Assembly: GCA_007922305.1 (NCBI GenBank)
Contig: ML677358.1
Location: forward strand, 17,843,327-17,907,326
DNA length: 64,000 nucleotides
Direction of reading: 5' to 3'
Source: Dermatemys mawii
Taxonomy: Eukaryota; Chordata; Testudines; Dermatemydidae
The translations under genes and the position numbers were made by a program. The notes under the pieces are model-generated. The model was not told the DNA's origin. It did no database searches and saw only the letters and a program-made list of their open reading frames with translations. Positions 1 to 12,984 of this stretch are shown piece by piece; positions within the stretch are counted from its first letter, which is position 1; each line of letters starts with the position of its first letter.

Positions 1-1381
1 ATAAAGTCACCGTTAAAAAGTATTTAAAAAACCTACAAACTTGTTTTTGCTGTTTTGTTTGCTGTAGACATCCAGATGTAAGCTAGTACCATTTTCAATT
101 CTCATGCGTATGGAACATTTTCATTTATTTAATTTAACTACAGGCTTCAGAAGCTTTGCAGCTTTCAGCACACTAGTTTTCTTGTCCTATGTAAGAAAAA
201 CTCATGGGTCAAAAGGGAAAGGTTCTGTTTGTTTTTATAAAACCTCCCCAAGCTCTTGTTTGAAGGGATGGATGGGGAGGGGGAATATAAAAAGGAATTT
301 CCTATATTTCAAGTAAAGTTTGTGATTGGAAAAAACACATAAAAAGAAACATACAGTAAAAATATCAGCATCATCTAAATCGTTTCTCAAAGTACAACGC
401 TAACACAAAGCACGGGGGTGGGGGGGAGTAAGCAACAAGGAGAAAAAGTGCAGTTAAACCCTCACTAAAATAGGAAGACATGCTCCATTTCTAAAACTAT
501 CCTGCAGTAAAGTTATTGTTCTCAGCAAATTGTAGAAAGTTCATAAATGCCAAGATGAGATCTAATGGCACAAAACCTTCCAAAACAAAATATCTTTAAG
601 CCACAGTTAATTCAGAAACAAATGTAAACTTAAAAAAGTTGTATAGTTTGGCTTTGTTCCAGGTCTTTTAAAAATAGCTATTTCTAAAAAGGTGGAAATA
701 TAGTTTTATTCTTCCTTTCCCATGTTTTCTATGGCCCTCATTCCATGCCCTACCCATGATTCCTGTGACCTTTGCAGCAAAAAATAATTTATGTCCAGAT
801 GTGAAGGGAAAAAGTGACTGGTTTGATTGCCAAGACTTCCTGTGATTGATATAAATTTAATATCCGAGGACACTTTCAGACACCAGGGGGGGCTCTCTGA
901 TTAGTTTATACTGGGCAGCTTCCAGGGAATCGTACTGGACTTCATGGACAGATTGCTTTGCAAACAAATGATTATACAATAGTTAAGACTAACAGAAGGA
1001 ATCCTAGTACTGAACACTTAAAGCACACTATAATCTCAAAGATTCCCTTTGGATTTACACCAACTCATTAATCTAAAGCCTTCACAATTGAAATCTTATA
1101 ACAAGCCAGTTTTGACATGGATAGAGATGTTAAATAAACGGAAGAAGTAGATTTAGCAATTAGGCTAAAAGTACGACATATGGAAAAAATAAATGGACAT
1201 TATGATTACACAACTTTTGCCACATTCCATTCTGCTTACTTGGTACATGCTTGCATGTTAGCTTTCTTATGATTGTCTTTTTAATCTTACAGACCAGTGT
1301 CAACTCCCACTGATACATTTTTTTTCATGCACTGTGCCAGCACTTTTTTTCCCTAAAACCAGTGATGTCTGTTTAGCTTTG
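1..1381. other. Unique intronic sequence before the gap
   Basis: AT-rich sequence with no recognised element or exon; it ends at the run of Ns. Confidence 0.5.
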
Positions 1382-1481
1382 NNNNNNNNNNNNNNNNNNN
1401 NNNNNNNNNNNNNNNNNNNNNNNNNNNNNNNNNNNNNNNNNNNNNNNNNNNNNNNNNNNNNNNNNNNNNNNNNNNNNNNNN
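1382..1481. other. Assembly gap (100 Ns)
   Basis: Exactly 100 N, the customary placeholder for a gap of unknown size. It abuts the palindrome starting at 1482. Reading frames running across it are artefacts. Confidence 0.99.
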
Positions 1482-1737
1482 TTGGCATGCGGCCCCCCAG
1501 AGAAAGCACCCTTGGTGGGCCAGGCCAGTTTGTTTACTTGCCACGGTTCGCCGCTCTGCTCCAATGGGGGCTGCAGGAAGTGGCGGACAGCACCGTGCTG
1601 CTTCACGCAGCCCCCATTGGACTGGAGTGGCAAACCGTGGCCAGTGGGAGCTGAGATGAGCTAAACCTGGGGACGCAGCAGGTAAACAAACTGGCCGGGC
1701 CCGCCAAGGGTGCTTACTCTGGGGGGCCGCATGCCAA
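1482..1737. mobile_element. Palindromic DNA-transposon MITE (hAT-like, tentative)
   Basis: The segment folds on itself end to end. The left arm begins TTGGCATGCGGCCCCCCAGA and the right arm ends in its reverse complement, ...GGGGGGCCGCATGCCAA. Inner arms (CCAATGGGGGCTGC near 1560 and GCAGCCCCCATTGG near 1608) also pair. The right arm holds about 30 extra bases (CCAGTGGGAGCTGAGATGAG onward) missing from the left. The design matches GC-rich palindromic elements common in turtle genomes. True ends and target duplication cannot be read because the gap touches the left edge. Confidence 0.6.
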
Positions 1738-3602
1738 GGTTGCCAATCTGTAGGTTAAGTTTATAACTACCAAAAGCTACACATTTACAACAATTTTAAA
1801 AAGGTAGCTCAAGTGATGCTCTCAAATTTTTTGGCAGTGAGAATGCCAGTACACCTCATTATTTCAAAATATATGGCTTGTGTCAGTGTTGATCAATTAA
1901 AGATTAAATATTCCTCATGTTTTTGAAAAAAAATATTTAACACCTAAATCTACAACCAGATAAAGTAAAAAGAGAGAGATGCCTTTATTGTGATTAAACA
2001 TACCCAGTTTGCCGAAAGTGGCTTATGTGTTTATGAAAAGGAAAGAGAATCTTTCCAAGAACTACACAGCAATTTCATAAATATTCCAAATTTCTTTCTG
2101 AGTTATGGTTTCATGAGATCTAGAATATTTGTGATGCAGCTCTCATCAAGGCCCAAGTGTCATACCTTAAAATGAGTTAAAAACAGAAAAAGAAGGGAAA
2201 CGGGTTGGAGACAAATACACTATGTGCTTCATTAGATTTCCTGCTGCTTGTCTTTTTTTGTGGGGGAGAAGGGAGAAAGGAGGTGTGGGAGAGAAAAGTC
2301 TGTTCTGTAACCATTCCGACAAAGATAACAGAAAGCCAAAATCCAATAAACTACATCCAAAACTTGTTCAGAAATATTTACAAATTAGCTATCCATTCCC
2401 ACTCATATTATAGAACACTCATAAATCACACCCGCTTTCAGGAATAAAATGAGGGAAAAATCTGAAATGCTCTTCTGAAGACATATATACATGGATTTCT
2501 TAAAGCATACAAATGAAATATAGTTCATTTGCAAGTAAAGCTTTACATGCGTTACAGTTTTCTGAAGGAATACTTCACAAGACTAAATACAAAAAGCATA
2601 AAGAGATCATTTCTCACCATACAGATGCGGAACAAAACTCAGGAACAAAGAGGCACAAGAAACACTGCGTACACAAGTGATAACTATGTTGTGCACATCT
2701 GAGTTTTCTAAGTACTTGATTTCAATACATTCCGTGACTGTGAGAACAGTAATATTTTAGCCTACTGTATTATGGCTCTTCACAAGACTGAACCCCCGTA
2801 ATGAATAATCAAATCTTTATAATGCTCCTCAGCACTGAACAGCAGCATATTAGAGGGTGAAGCGTATTATGCTCTCCAGAAAGAATCAACTTCTTTTCAA
2901 GTTTTTTACCATAAAACACCCATAAAATAAACACTGAAAAGGAAAGTTCCTTAGGCTAAAACAATCACTTTAATGCCAGGAAAAATCTGTTTTATTTTGT
3001 GTTTTCAGCCAAAACATTAGGGAAAAGAGTTTTAAATAACATTGCAAGTATGAGGTGAAACCCTGATAATCAATCATGTGGTTTTCATTATTCTGGATCA
3101 CAGGACACACTCCACAGATTCTTATGTTGTACTTGTACCCAAACTGGAACTCCTAAGGGAGGTTTACCATCCAGCTCTAGATTTAGAGAAGCAATGCTCT
3201 TTTGAAGTACTACAAATACCTGGCTCACTAGAAAATGACATTTCAGTGTGCACAACAATCCTCTAATGATAAGAGAGGTTTCTGGATTCAGAAATGTCCA
3301 AGTGATTCCCTAAACACCCCAGATCCGAACTCTGAAATATCCCTAAAGTATCAAGGAATACAGTTTTACAAGTATTAGTATACAAAACATGAAGTGGATA
3401 AAAACTAACTATTGCAGCACACTTTGAACAGTATTTACTAGAGTTTGCAAATACAGTTCTTGCCACAGAATCACTATGCTGAATAAAACTATGCTCCCAT
3501 TTAAGCAATACTAGTAAAGTATTCCCTTAATTCAGCTCCACTGTAGCACTGACGATTACTTCAAAATAGCTAGAAGAGTCGACATTAGGTAAGGAATTCA
3601 AA
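1738..3602. other. Unique intronic sequence
   Basis: AT-rich, no exon, promoter or repeat family recognised. Confidence 0.5.
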
Positions 3603-3604
3603 TA

Positions 3605-3706
3605 CAGTGGATTCTGGTTAATCGGGCCACCGGTTAATTGGGGCAGCCGCTTAATCAGGCCAAATTGTTCCAGTCCCCATGTGTCCCAATTAACCGGAAT
3701 CCACTG
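3605..3706. mobile_element. Tigger-type (TcMar) MITE, 102 bp
   Basis: Inverted ends CAGTGGATTCTGGTTAAT and ATTAACCGGAATCCACTG are flanked by TA at 3603-3604 and 3707-3708, the TA target duplication of Tc1/mariner elements. Too short to code for transposase. Confidence 0.85.
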
Positions 3707-6700
3707 TATAAGTCAATCAAAAGGGATATGAGAAAAGAAAAATTCACACTAAGAAGTGTAATGCGAAAGTGTAAAACATCTCCACACACATTTAGAATAG
3801 AACCCACTTAATAATGGTTAAGAGACAAAGCAGCATAACAAGAATTATTCAAATTAGTATTTTGCACAACTGAAAAACCTCAAGTGCAGCCTGGGGTAAG
3901 TCAGGCCACTCCATTTAAAGAGCTATGAGAATTAAGACTCCTATTGATGTAAGTGGTGTCAGCGAGGACACAGGCACAATCCTGGACATGAGGTCAGTAC
4001 TGGCTTTGTAAATGCTAAGTCAAAACTAGTGAGAATTAAAATAAATTGAAGTCATAGTGAAAGGGAATATTATAATAGTTTCTTTATAGTGATGGAAAAA
4101 GGTATTGGATTGGACAGGGCAAGACTAATTAGAAACATTTCTCAAACCTTTGGGAAGCTACCCACTGTGCTGAGGGAGCAAGCAGCGGGAAAAGGGAACC
4201 TGGATACCCAGTTAAATTTTTTAAATGCATATTTCAAACCAATTATGATATCATGTATACATGAACTCCTATGTGCATAATATTATGCCTTTAACTATTA
4301 CTCCAAGGACCTTACTGGATTATGCACCTTCTGTTTTCCCTTTTTTAATTTTACAACTGGGAACACTAAAATACTAAAAGCTGAAATGAGAACCTTTCTG
4401 CTTTTTACCACATTAACAATTTGCAATGGAAGATCATTCCTCAAATATCTCCATTTCAACAGCAAAGCTGAGTAAAATATATTTATAGATGTTATATATC
4501 ATAGAAAAGTTGAATATCAACACTACTGAATAAACAAAAAAACATTTAAAAAAAGCCTCCCCACACCCAACAACCCACATTTTGAATCATTCCTTACCGA
4601 GAATTACGCCTTTGATAAAGACTGTTAGGTACTGGGCAACAAAAGCTCTATTACTGTAAAACATTACTTAGTATGGGGAGCAAAATTTGCTAGAGATAAG
4701 TAATCCTTTTTTTTTCTTAATAACTGAAGTTATTTCTGTGAGAGCTATCAGAATATATGCCTAATAGTCCTATCCTCAATCTATAATTACCATCTGCTAA
4801 ACAGTCATACCTTTTAACAACTTTGGAATGTGAACACTTCAGTTTTCAACAAGTAATTTTGTTAGCGGCTTATTCCCTTTTTATGAAGCAGTTCCCCCAA
4901 CGCCTTCTACCTGACCACTTCAAACTGAGTTTTCTTATTAAGCGGAGAATAAAATAAAACCTTTGATTGGGGCCATGAAAACATGGCTATGTATTCAGAG
5001 TTGGTGACAATCTAGTGCTCTCCTTTTCTACATAAATAAATGCTGTTTTTAGCAGCCTCAAGCCCTGCTCCCATAAAACCAAATAAAAATGTTACCAACT
5101 GTGTTTTATTTTTCAGTCTGGCAATATCAATCTAGTTACTTGTGAACCATAACAGGTCAATGGCTGACATCTGAAAACAGATATGCAACAAAACAAAAAA
5201 TCCATTTTACGACAGGGGCTGGTAAAGACAACATTGTATCTGGCTCAATAAGCAAGTAGATGATTCCACTCTCCCTCATGCACAGCTGTCTCAGAGTATC
5301 AAGACTCTTGAGGTGGGGTACACACAAATGCATAGGAGTGTTTATCCATATAGTATCATGCTAGTAAAAACTAGCTCCGGAGGTAAACCTCTGAGCATGT
5401 CCAGTGTGGACATGGAGTTTCCAGGACCTTAAGCAGACAGACTGAGCTCAGCTCTGTGTTCATTCTAATAATACGAGTCTGGAGACCATCTCTCCAACCA
5501 ATTTAACTACTAATCATATGTTATTGGAATCTGCTCTAAACACCCAAGCTGGAGGAGATGGGACTTTGCTTGTGGTAAGAGACAGGAACTCAGTTTAATA
5601 GTTCAGCCTGCCTCTCTCATGAGCTTTATTCAGCCAGCAGAGCAGTGACCTGTCCCCTAACTTCACACAAGCAGCACAGCTAGAGACTAAAAATTGCATA
5701 ATAGGTAAAATGAGGGGGTTTATTTAAAGGTGAGGTTCTACTACACAATCTTTAGATGTCAAAGATAGTAACATCCTCACTTGTAGAGCAAAATAACCTC
5801 TTTTGCACACTATATCACCAGGGTGAACATTTAACACATCACCTTAACAGCAGACAAAGCAACTCGCATTAATACTATACTTGCAATGAGGTGGCAGTTA
5901 TCCAGGAGACTCTGTGTTTAAAAAGTCATAGAAATTTTCTCTGCCATTTAACAGGGTCGTCAGCAAGAGATGGAACAGAAATGCTATGTCCAAATGTCTG
6001 ACTGGATAAAGTATCTTCAGTACCTATATTTTTAAAGGATCCTCAGTTACGTATTGTAGGAGGAAAATAGATGCATTTTAAGAAGTTAAAGGTTTTTCTT
6101 CAATATAAACAACCCAGTCTTAATACTGAGCTCAGAAATTGGCCTCTACTGTTAGTCACATAACATACAAAATTCCCAACTTGCTCATATAGAAGACATT
6201 TCCCCACACTCTGCTCAAGCTGCTCTTAACCTGTTTAGTCCATCTATATAGTTTACAATCAGTTTTCCAGAAGCATTAGTTATTAAAATAATTTACTTAA
6301 TACTTAGCCAGCTGTGCCTGAAATATTTTCAATAGAGCATTTCAACTGTAACATGAGAAACCGGAGCTCCTGAACCCTGGCACTGCTCATCCGTCAATAG
6401 GGGCCAGCACAACATGTGAGAAACATTAACATCCCTGAAGAGGAAAAGTTTGATCATACAGTCTATTCATCTACTTCTGTTAGATTATCATGGAATCAGT
6501 TGTTCTAGACTCTGAGGAAACAGAATTGATTACCCATCCAAAACAAGCGCCTGTTTCAGAAATATAAAAGGAACAGGACTTAAAAGGTTTTAAAAAGAAT
6601 ATATCTGAGCTCAGAAGGTGCATTATAGCCTTAGGATTTCACTGGCTTAACCTGTTACAGTATGTGTCACTGTCTTAGAAAGCTTAATACACCAAGTAGC

Positions 6701-6871
6701 TTGGTTCACAGATGGGAGTGGGAGGTCACATGCTTACTTGCCTGTCTGCTCTCCATACCACCCCAACAGGAATTCAAGTATCAAAGTACCTCAGGCTTAT
6801 TGACTAGGTACAACTGACTGTTGCAGAGGAAGGGAAGTCAATTGTACCTGGAATAAATCTTAACAGTGCAT

Positions 6872-6898
6872 TTTAAAAAAAAAAAAAAAAAAAAAAAA
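6872..6898. repeat. Poly(A) tract
   Basis: An uninterrupted run of more than 20 A with no recognisable retroelement body on its 5' side. Confidence 0.8.
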
Positions 6899-9229
6899 GT
6901 TGTCTTCATTAATCCAACATAGTTCTATAACCATCCTACCAGCCAGCAACCCTCCACTAATTCTCAACTAGCCAGTTCATGTCATTTTCATTTAGTTTGT
7001 GCCAGTTATGTCAGTATTGTTATGAAATGCAGCATCTGGATTTAAAATCTTACAGATGCAACATATGGATGCCAACAATGACACCAGCAATCCAAATTCA
7101 GCTGACACACAGCTGGGCACCCTTATTCTAAAATGCCTCTCAAAATACCTCCAGTCAAGTGCTACCTGACCATTTGAAATGACCTACTTAGTGGCACAAT
7201 TACAAGGAATTGGAGTGGGAGGGGACATGAAGGGCTCCCTCTCCTACAAGGTTTTGCATTTGCTCAAAATTCCATAGGCTGTGGAACTGGGGAGGGACAG
7301 GGCCCAAACACTTTTAAGCAGTGGTCCAGTTCTAAATCAGTACAGCTGCTGTCAGAGCTGTCTGGAGCATTGCTCAGGCTACATGGTTGCAGTGCCACTG
7401 AAATCTGACCCACCTGCCCCTCCATAGAGAGGGGCTGCTCAGCCAAATTTTAGCAAGCGGTGTTGTGAGTTGGCACACAGGAAGTCTGTTAGCATGCATG
7501 GGGGAATCTGGCAAATATTCAATTACTTGTGGCCCTGCTCATGCACTGAGAGGGTAAGAGGGGAGACTTGCCAGCCAAGGGAGATCCCAGGTCCTTGCAG
7601 GAGGAGGGTGGATAAGCAGGGATCAGAACAGGGTCTAGGCAGTGAGGCAGAGGGAGAAGTAGAATTTGTTCCCCCCCCGCCAAAGAAACATCTGAATTGG
7701 TGCCACTGATGACAACAGCATAAGTATATAAATGTATATAAATACTGGATCTGAGAAGAATTCTCTCTGGAACTCTCAATCATTTGAGTTTTTTGACCAA
7801 TCATACCATCTTCACTATAGCACGGTTAAGAGTCTGAAGAGCATTTTCAACTTTTCAAGTTAGCAGTTTCATAATTTATGCGGCAGATGTGCAAGGCAAA
7901 TTGTATAGAAAGAGATAAGCCAAGAAAAACATCCTGATGTCCACAACTGAATTATGACTTGTGGGAGGAAGGAACTATAAAGCTATTTCCTGTGCCTTAC
8001 AACTTTTGTGGTTGAAACAGTACCAAGTAAATAAGATAACCTACTATGCAGCAACCCCTTTTTCAAGCCTTTAAAAAGCATGCAGAATTAAAGAAACTAG
8101 GATTGCATGCTGCTATGAACACCTTAATATGCTGTACAGAATATATCGTTTCTCTTTATGAGCTACTTTTACTTTTCACTTAATAGATTTAAGGAACAGA
8201 ATAATTCCATTTCCATAACTGCTACAACCTATAGCAATGCTGTGCCATAGCTGAAGTAAATTTGAGTTTCCCTTTTTAAAAATGTTTTAGAAAACACGAG
8301 ACTATTAGTTTTTAAGTAGTTACACAATGAAATCTGCATTAAAAGGTCAGTGTGTTGTGTTGTAAGAGAGGAAGTCGCCCTCTTCTGGTGAAATTTTAAA
8401 AATGCTTTGGGATAAAACACCCCCAAACTATCAACAGTTCAATCTTGCCTGTCCACTGAAGTTTGTCTGCAATCAATTAGTACCTGCTCAAAAACAGAAT
8501 GATAAAGTATTTTTCCATATGACATATAGGTTGAGAATTTCAAAAGCAAATCAAAAGTGACTACGGAGCAAAAGCTCTATTGAAAACAAAATCTGACTTG
8601 TGTGCCTAGATCACATAGGTACTTCTGAAAAATATCACCAATAATCTTCAAACTCATGGGCTCTTTCCCAGGTTACAGACCATAGTGGAACTATTTCACC
8701 AACATGAGGCAAGCTCATATTTTGTGCACTGTTTGTACTACAAACAGCCCCAGCCCCAGGCCTTTTACAAATAGCATTTTAAGCCAGCCAAGAAGCACAA
8801 TAGCACATGACAATGGGACACCTGGACTGGAAGATACCGTAGAACTATCTAAACTTGTAGTGATCCAGTACTCTACAGTGAAGAAAAAAAAATATCTAGT
8901 CTGTGATGCTGAACCTAGGAATAAGAGAAAGTTTCCATGGAAGTACTTCAGATAGTTATATTCTTGGAAAGAATTTTTGATGCATGTGACGCTACAAACC
9001 ACTAGCCATTGCGGCCACAGGTAAGCTCTCTCAAGTGGTGAGCACTCAGGTCTGACAGTATTTAAGGGTTCAGGGCCCAAGTGATTCTTTTTTCTCCTAA
9101 CATCTCAAAGTCCATTATCCTTTTCCAGTGAGGAGTGTAATTTAGGGAACAAGGCTGGCAAACTGAGAATCTGGTTTAAATTGAAATCAGAGTCTACCTC
9201 AGGTAAGAACTTTGGGTGTGGGCACAGGG

Positions 9230-9292
9230 TGAAATTCTCAGTTCCACTGAAGTCAAGGCAAAACTCCTATTGATTTCAATGGGCCTGAAATT
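9230..9292. repeat. Short palindromic repeat (CACTGAAGTCAAGG family)
   Basis: GAAATTCTCAGTTCCACTGA on the left pairs with TTTCAATGGGCCTGAAATTC on the right, around AAAACTCC. This ATTGAAGTCAATGG-type palindrome recurs in the window (53,960 and 57,618) and is familiar from sauropsid introns. Confidence 0.45.
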
Positions 9293-10669
9293 CTACTCAG
9301 TCTCCTAGCCAAATGAAACAGCATAAGGAAGATCAGCCACCAGTTCACTAACTCTTCTTGATATTGTTATTGACAATAAATAAGGCAACTGAAAGTGGCT
9401 AAGGGCTCAAAGGCTGGTTCCATCAGCTTTGTGAGCACTAGATTTACAATCACATTAAGGCATCTATTGGGGTATGCACAAGTTTGAGGACTGAAAAGGT
9501 GTGTGGGGAAGAAGAAACAGTGGCCAAAGACTTACAAAGTTCAGCAAGAAACTATTAATAAATTAAATTTTTATATTGTGGTTGCTCCTAACAACGATCA
9601 GCCGTACTGTGGCTAGCTGCAGTACAGATTACACCCTTTCCCCAAAGAACTTTCAGTCTAAGAGCCATATGCAACATGGATGAGAGAAGTAAGTGGCATA
9701 ATAGATAACAGAAATGTCACTCAAGTGTCTTCAGTGTCAAACTTTTGATAATTCTTCAAGTCTAGTGATATTTAAAGTTACAGCACATTATTCCCAATCC
9801 TTCACCCATCAGAATGTTACAGAAAGTATCCATGTCAGAGTTTACGCAGTCACAATAAGCAGTTTTAATACTAAGCAAAGGTATCAACAGTTGTAACATT
9901 CCTGGGAAATGTAACTAGTGACTGCATTCAAATGATACACTAAAAGCTTTCCATCTCTGATGTATGCACATTTAGTGCTGTCAGATACTCAGTATCACAT
10001 CTAAAGCATGTCTCTTCTCTTCATCCAAATCCTTCAACCCTGGTCACCTCTTGCTTCCTTCCCCAGCCCCAATCTTTCCCATTTCCATTCTACCCAAAGT
10101 CCTGCAACTTAAAAGATTAATAAATAAATCACTGGATATGCTGTCAGTGGCTTCCTTTATCATTACTATCTTCTCTCCAAATTCAAACTATTTGGCCCCA
10201 TCTATGGCCATGTTTACAGCAGGATAAAAGTTATTAACATATGATCTCTCTCTTACACAAACTTCCTTCTTTAAAAAGATTGTTTAATACACAAAGTACT
10301 CAGAAAGTTCTAAATTCAAGTACTTAAGGACCACCCTTCCTTTTAAAGAGAGGGCTCAACAGCTACATGATAAATATAGAGTAAGAGTTTCATTTCATTA
10401 TATTAGGTTTCTCAGAGGACTTACGATATTTAGATTGCATGGTATTCACTGCTATAATGCTCTAGTCACTGCACCTTTTTATGAAGAAACATATCCTAAG
10501 AATGGAATTAGTAAAAATGTAAACCATTTCACAAAGAGATTTAATAGTTCCTTTTTGATACAACCACTTAGCTAAAAAGGAGACAATACTTAACACTAGA
10601 AAAAAAAAACTTGTGTTCAAAAGAATAGGAGAGAGAAAGTAGTCATGGAACTGCATATTGGGCAAATTT

Positions 10670-11612
10670 CATAGAATATCAGGGTTGGGAGGGACCTCAA
10701 GAGGTATCTAGTCCAACCCCATGCTCAAAGCAGGACCAATCCCCAACTAAATCATCCCAGCCAGGGATTTGTGAAGCCTGACCTTAAAAACCTCCAAGGA
10801 AGGAGGTTCCACCACCTCACTAGGCAACCCATTCCAATGCTTCGCCACCCTCCAAGTGAAAAAGTTTTTCCGAATATCCAACCTAAACCTTCCCCACTGC
10901 AACTTGAGACCATTGCTCCTTGTTCTGTCATCTGGTACCAGTAAGAACAGTCTAGATCCATCCTCTTTGGAACCCCCTTTCAGGTAGTTGAAAGCAGCTA
11001 TCAAATCCCCCCTCATTCTTCTCTTCTGAAGACTAAACAATCCCAGTTCTCTCAGCCTCTCCTCATAAATCATGTGCTCCAGGCCCCTCATCATTTTTGC
11101 TGCCCTTCTCTGGACTCTTTCCAATTTTTCCACATCCTTCTTGTAGTGTAGGCTCCAAAACTGGACATAGTACTCCAGATGAGGCCTCATCAATGTTGAA
11201 TAGAGGGGAACAATCACGTCCTTCGATCTGCGGGCAATGCTCCTACTTATACAGCCCAAAATGCCATTAGCCTTCTTGGCAACAAGGGCACACTGTTGAC
11301 TCATATCCAGCTCCTCATCCACTGTAGCCCCTAGGTCCTTTCCTGCAGAACTGCTACCTAGCTGTTCGGTCCCTAGTCTGTAGCAGTGCATGGGATTCTT
11401 CCATCCTAAGTGCAGGACTCTGCACTTGTCCTTGTTGCACCTCATCAAATTTCTTTTGGCCCAATCCTCTGACTTGTCTAGGTCCCTCTGTATCCTGTCC
11501 CTACCCTCTAGCGTATCTACCATTCCTCCCAGTTTAGTGTCATCTGCAAACTTGCTGAGGGTGCAGTTCACACCATCCTCCAGATCATTGATAAAGATAT
11601 TGAATAATTTTT
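10670..11612 (-). mobile_element. CR1 LINE, 5'-truncated, minus orientation
   Basis: The 3' end is at 10670 (complement of ...TTCTATG-type tail, CATAGAATATCAGGGTTGGG on the plus strand). The element extends to about 11612, where the frame still reads FINDLEDG ahead of the catalytic FADDTK box before homology stops. The sequence encodes the C-terminal half of the CR1 reverse transcriptase plus the short 3' UTR. Truncation at the 5' end is typical of LINE insertion. Confidence 0.93.
10747..11571 (-). CDS. CR1 reverse transcriptase, C-terminal fragment (274 codons open)
   Basis: The frame stays open for 274 residues to its natural stop after the conserved LHKSLAGMI end. FADDTKLGG near residue 8 holds the two catalytic aspartates of the polymerase palm. 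[50 protein letters not shown] and [18 protein letters not shown] follow in the order usual for CR1 ORF2. The N-terminal endonuclease and fingers are absent, so it is not a working element; the Met assigned as start is internal. Lack of stops suggests a fairly young insertion. It lies within CLINT1 intron 1 in the same orientation as the gene. Confidence 0.88.
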   Translation of the reverse strand: MNCTLSKFADDTKLGGMVDTLEGRDRIQRDLDKSEDWAKRNLMRCNKDKCRVLHLGWKNPMHCYRLGTEQLGSSSAGKDLGATVDEELDMSQQCALVAKKANGILGCISRSIARRSKDVIVPLYSTLMRPHLEYYVQFWSLHYKKDVEKLERVQRRAAKMMRGLEHMIYEERLRELGLFSLQKRRMRGDLIAAFNYLKGGSKEDGSRLFLLVPDDRTRSNGLKLQWGRFRLDIRKNFFTWRVAKHWNGLPSEVVEPPSLEVFKVRLHKSLAGMI

Positions 11613-11828
11613 TCCATCTCTCTTCTTACACCAGTATACCCACACAAATGTGGCTTATTATAACTGAAGTCACTATTTAGCAGGCTTAGTTCCTTTTGAT
11701 TTGTATGCTCCCAAGGTTTTGCAAATTATACATTTATCATAGTTTAAATGTAATCAAAAGATGTAAAAACAAGTAGTCTGTGTATTCTAGTAACTTTTGA
11801 CATGTAGATTTCTGGTTCTTGCAGCTTA

Positions 11829-12505
11829 GGGTATGGTTACACTTACAAGATTACAGCGCTATTGGTTATAGCGGTCCCCTTATACAGTAATATGTATAGC
11901 GCTATTGTATGTCCACACTCAGACGCGCCAGCGGTATAGCATGGTCACATTTGGGGCACTTAATGCAGCATTAAGAGCAGCGCATTAGGGTAGGTATCCC
12001 AGCATTCTGCTGGGTGCAACGTGCTTTTTAAACGAGGGGGGTGAGGGGGGACGAGTTGTGTGTATGTGGAAGGAGAGACACAGTGGTTTTTCCCGTTCTT
12101 CTGAAAGCCTGTCAGCAAGCCTCCGTTCACAGAAGACTTTGTTTTCACACAGGCTCCCTCCTTAAACATTTGCATTGCTTATCTGCCGAGATAAGAGAGA
12201 AACTCTAAAGAGGTACTTCCGCATTCCTCCAGCCGAGTTCAAAACAAAGGGAAGAGACGTCAATTGCCTTAAATGGCTCTAGGCATCTCAAGAGATCACT
12301 TGTAGCGCAGTGGGTGTCCACATTCTTGCTGTAGCGCTACAGCAGCTGCGCTACAGCCCTTACTCCCCATGCGGAGGTGGATTACGAGGAACGCTATAAC
12401 TCCGCGGTTATAGCGCTCTACGTGCCTTGCCAGTGTGGACGGGGAGGAGGTTATAGCGCTCGTGGGGGCTTTATAGCGCTATAAAGTGCCAGTGTAACCA
12501 AGCCC
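11829..12505. mobile_element. PIF/Harbinger-like non-autonomous element, 677 bp
   Basis: Ends GGGTATGGTTACACT and AGTGTAACCAAGCCC are inverted repeats (13/15), flanked by TTA at 11826-11828 and 12506-12508, a TWA-type duplication typical of Harbinger elements. Inside, TATAGCGCT-type motifs recur in both orientations near both ends. No transposase frame. The family assignment rests on the TSD and is tentative. Confidence 0.65.
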
Positions 12506-12984
12506 TTAGATACATTTTGTAGCCAGAATGATTATGCTCACTTCTCTGTTTGACCAGTTCTCACACTTTTAGATAATGAACAGGACAAGTGAATAAAACA
12601 TTTTCTTCTGGGCAATGGGCAAACTAGCAATTAGATTAGAATTTTTAGATTAACTATGTTCGTGTACAGGATTTAGCCCATTGTTAGCCTCCACTTTAGC
12701 CTACAAAACACTCAACAATGGCTAGGCCAGCTGATGATGTGTGTCTGTTGCTTATTATACCCATCATAACACTATTTTTGTCCTTCTGTGCTCCCCAACC
12801 CATTTGTTGCATCTCTCACGTGCCTTACTTGGGGAAGAAACTCTTCCTTATGCTGCATGCAGTGCCTCACACAAAACCACCTCAATAGCAACTGAGGTAT
12901 CTAGGTTCTACTGCAATACAAATGAAGAATCATCCCAAATTTTACTATTAGAGTAACTATATTAACAGTTGTTTCCTTTTACAG

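Larger units (their letters stand above)
3709..10669. other. Long unique intronic stretch
   Basis: Mostly AT-rich sequence with no exon. It contains an A-run at about 6872-6898 and a short palindromic repeat at 9230-9292 (listed separately). Nothing else was recognised. Confidence 0.5.

Noticed and set aside
1300..1654. Open frames spanning the N run
   Set aside because: They exist only because Ns cannot contain stops.
11390..11680. 96-codon plus-strand frame
   Set aside because: Antisense shadow of the CR1 reverse transcriptase.
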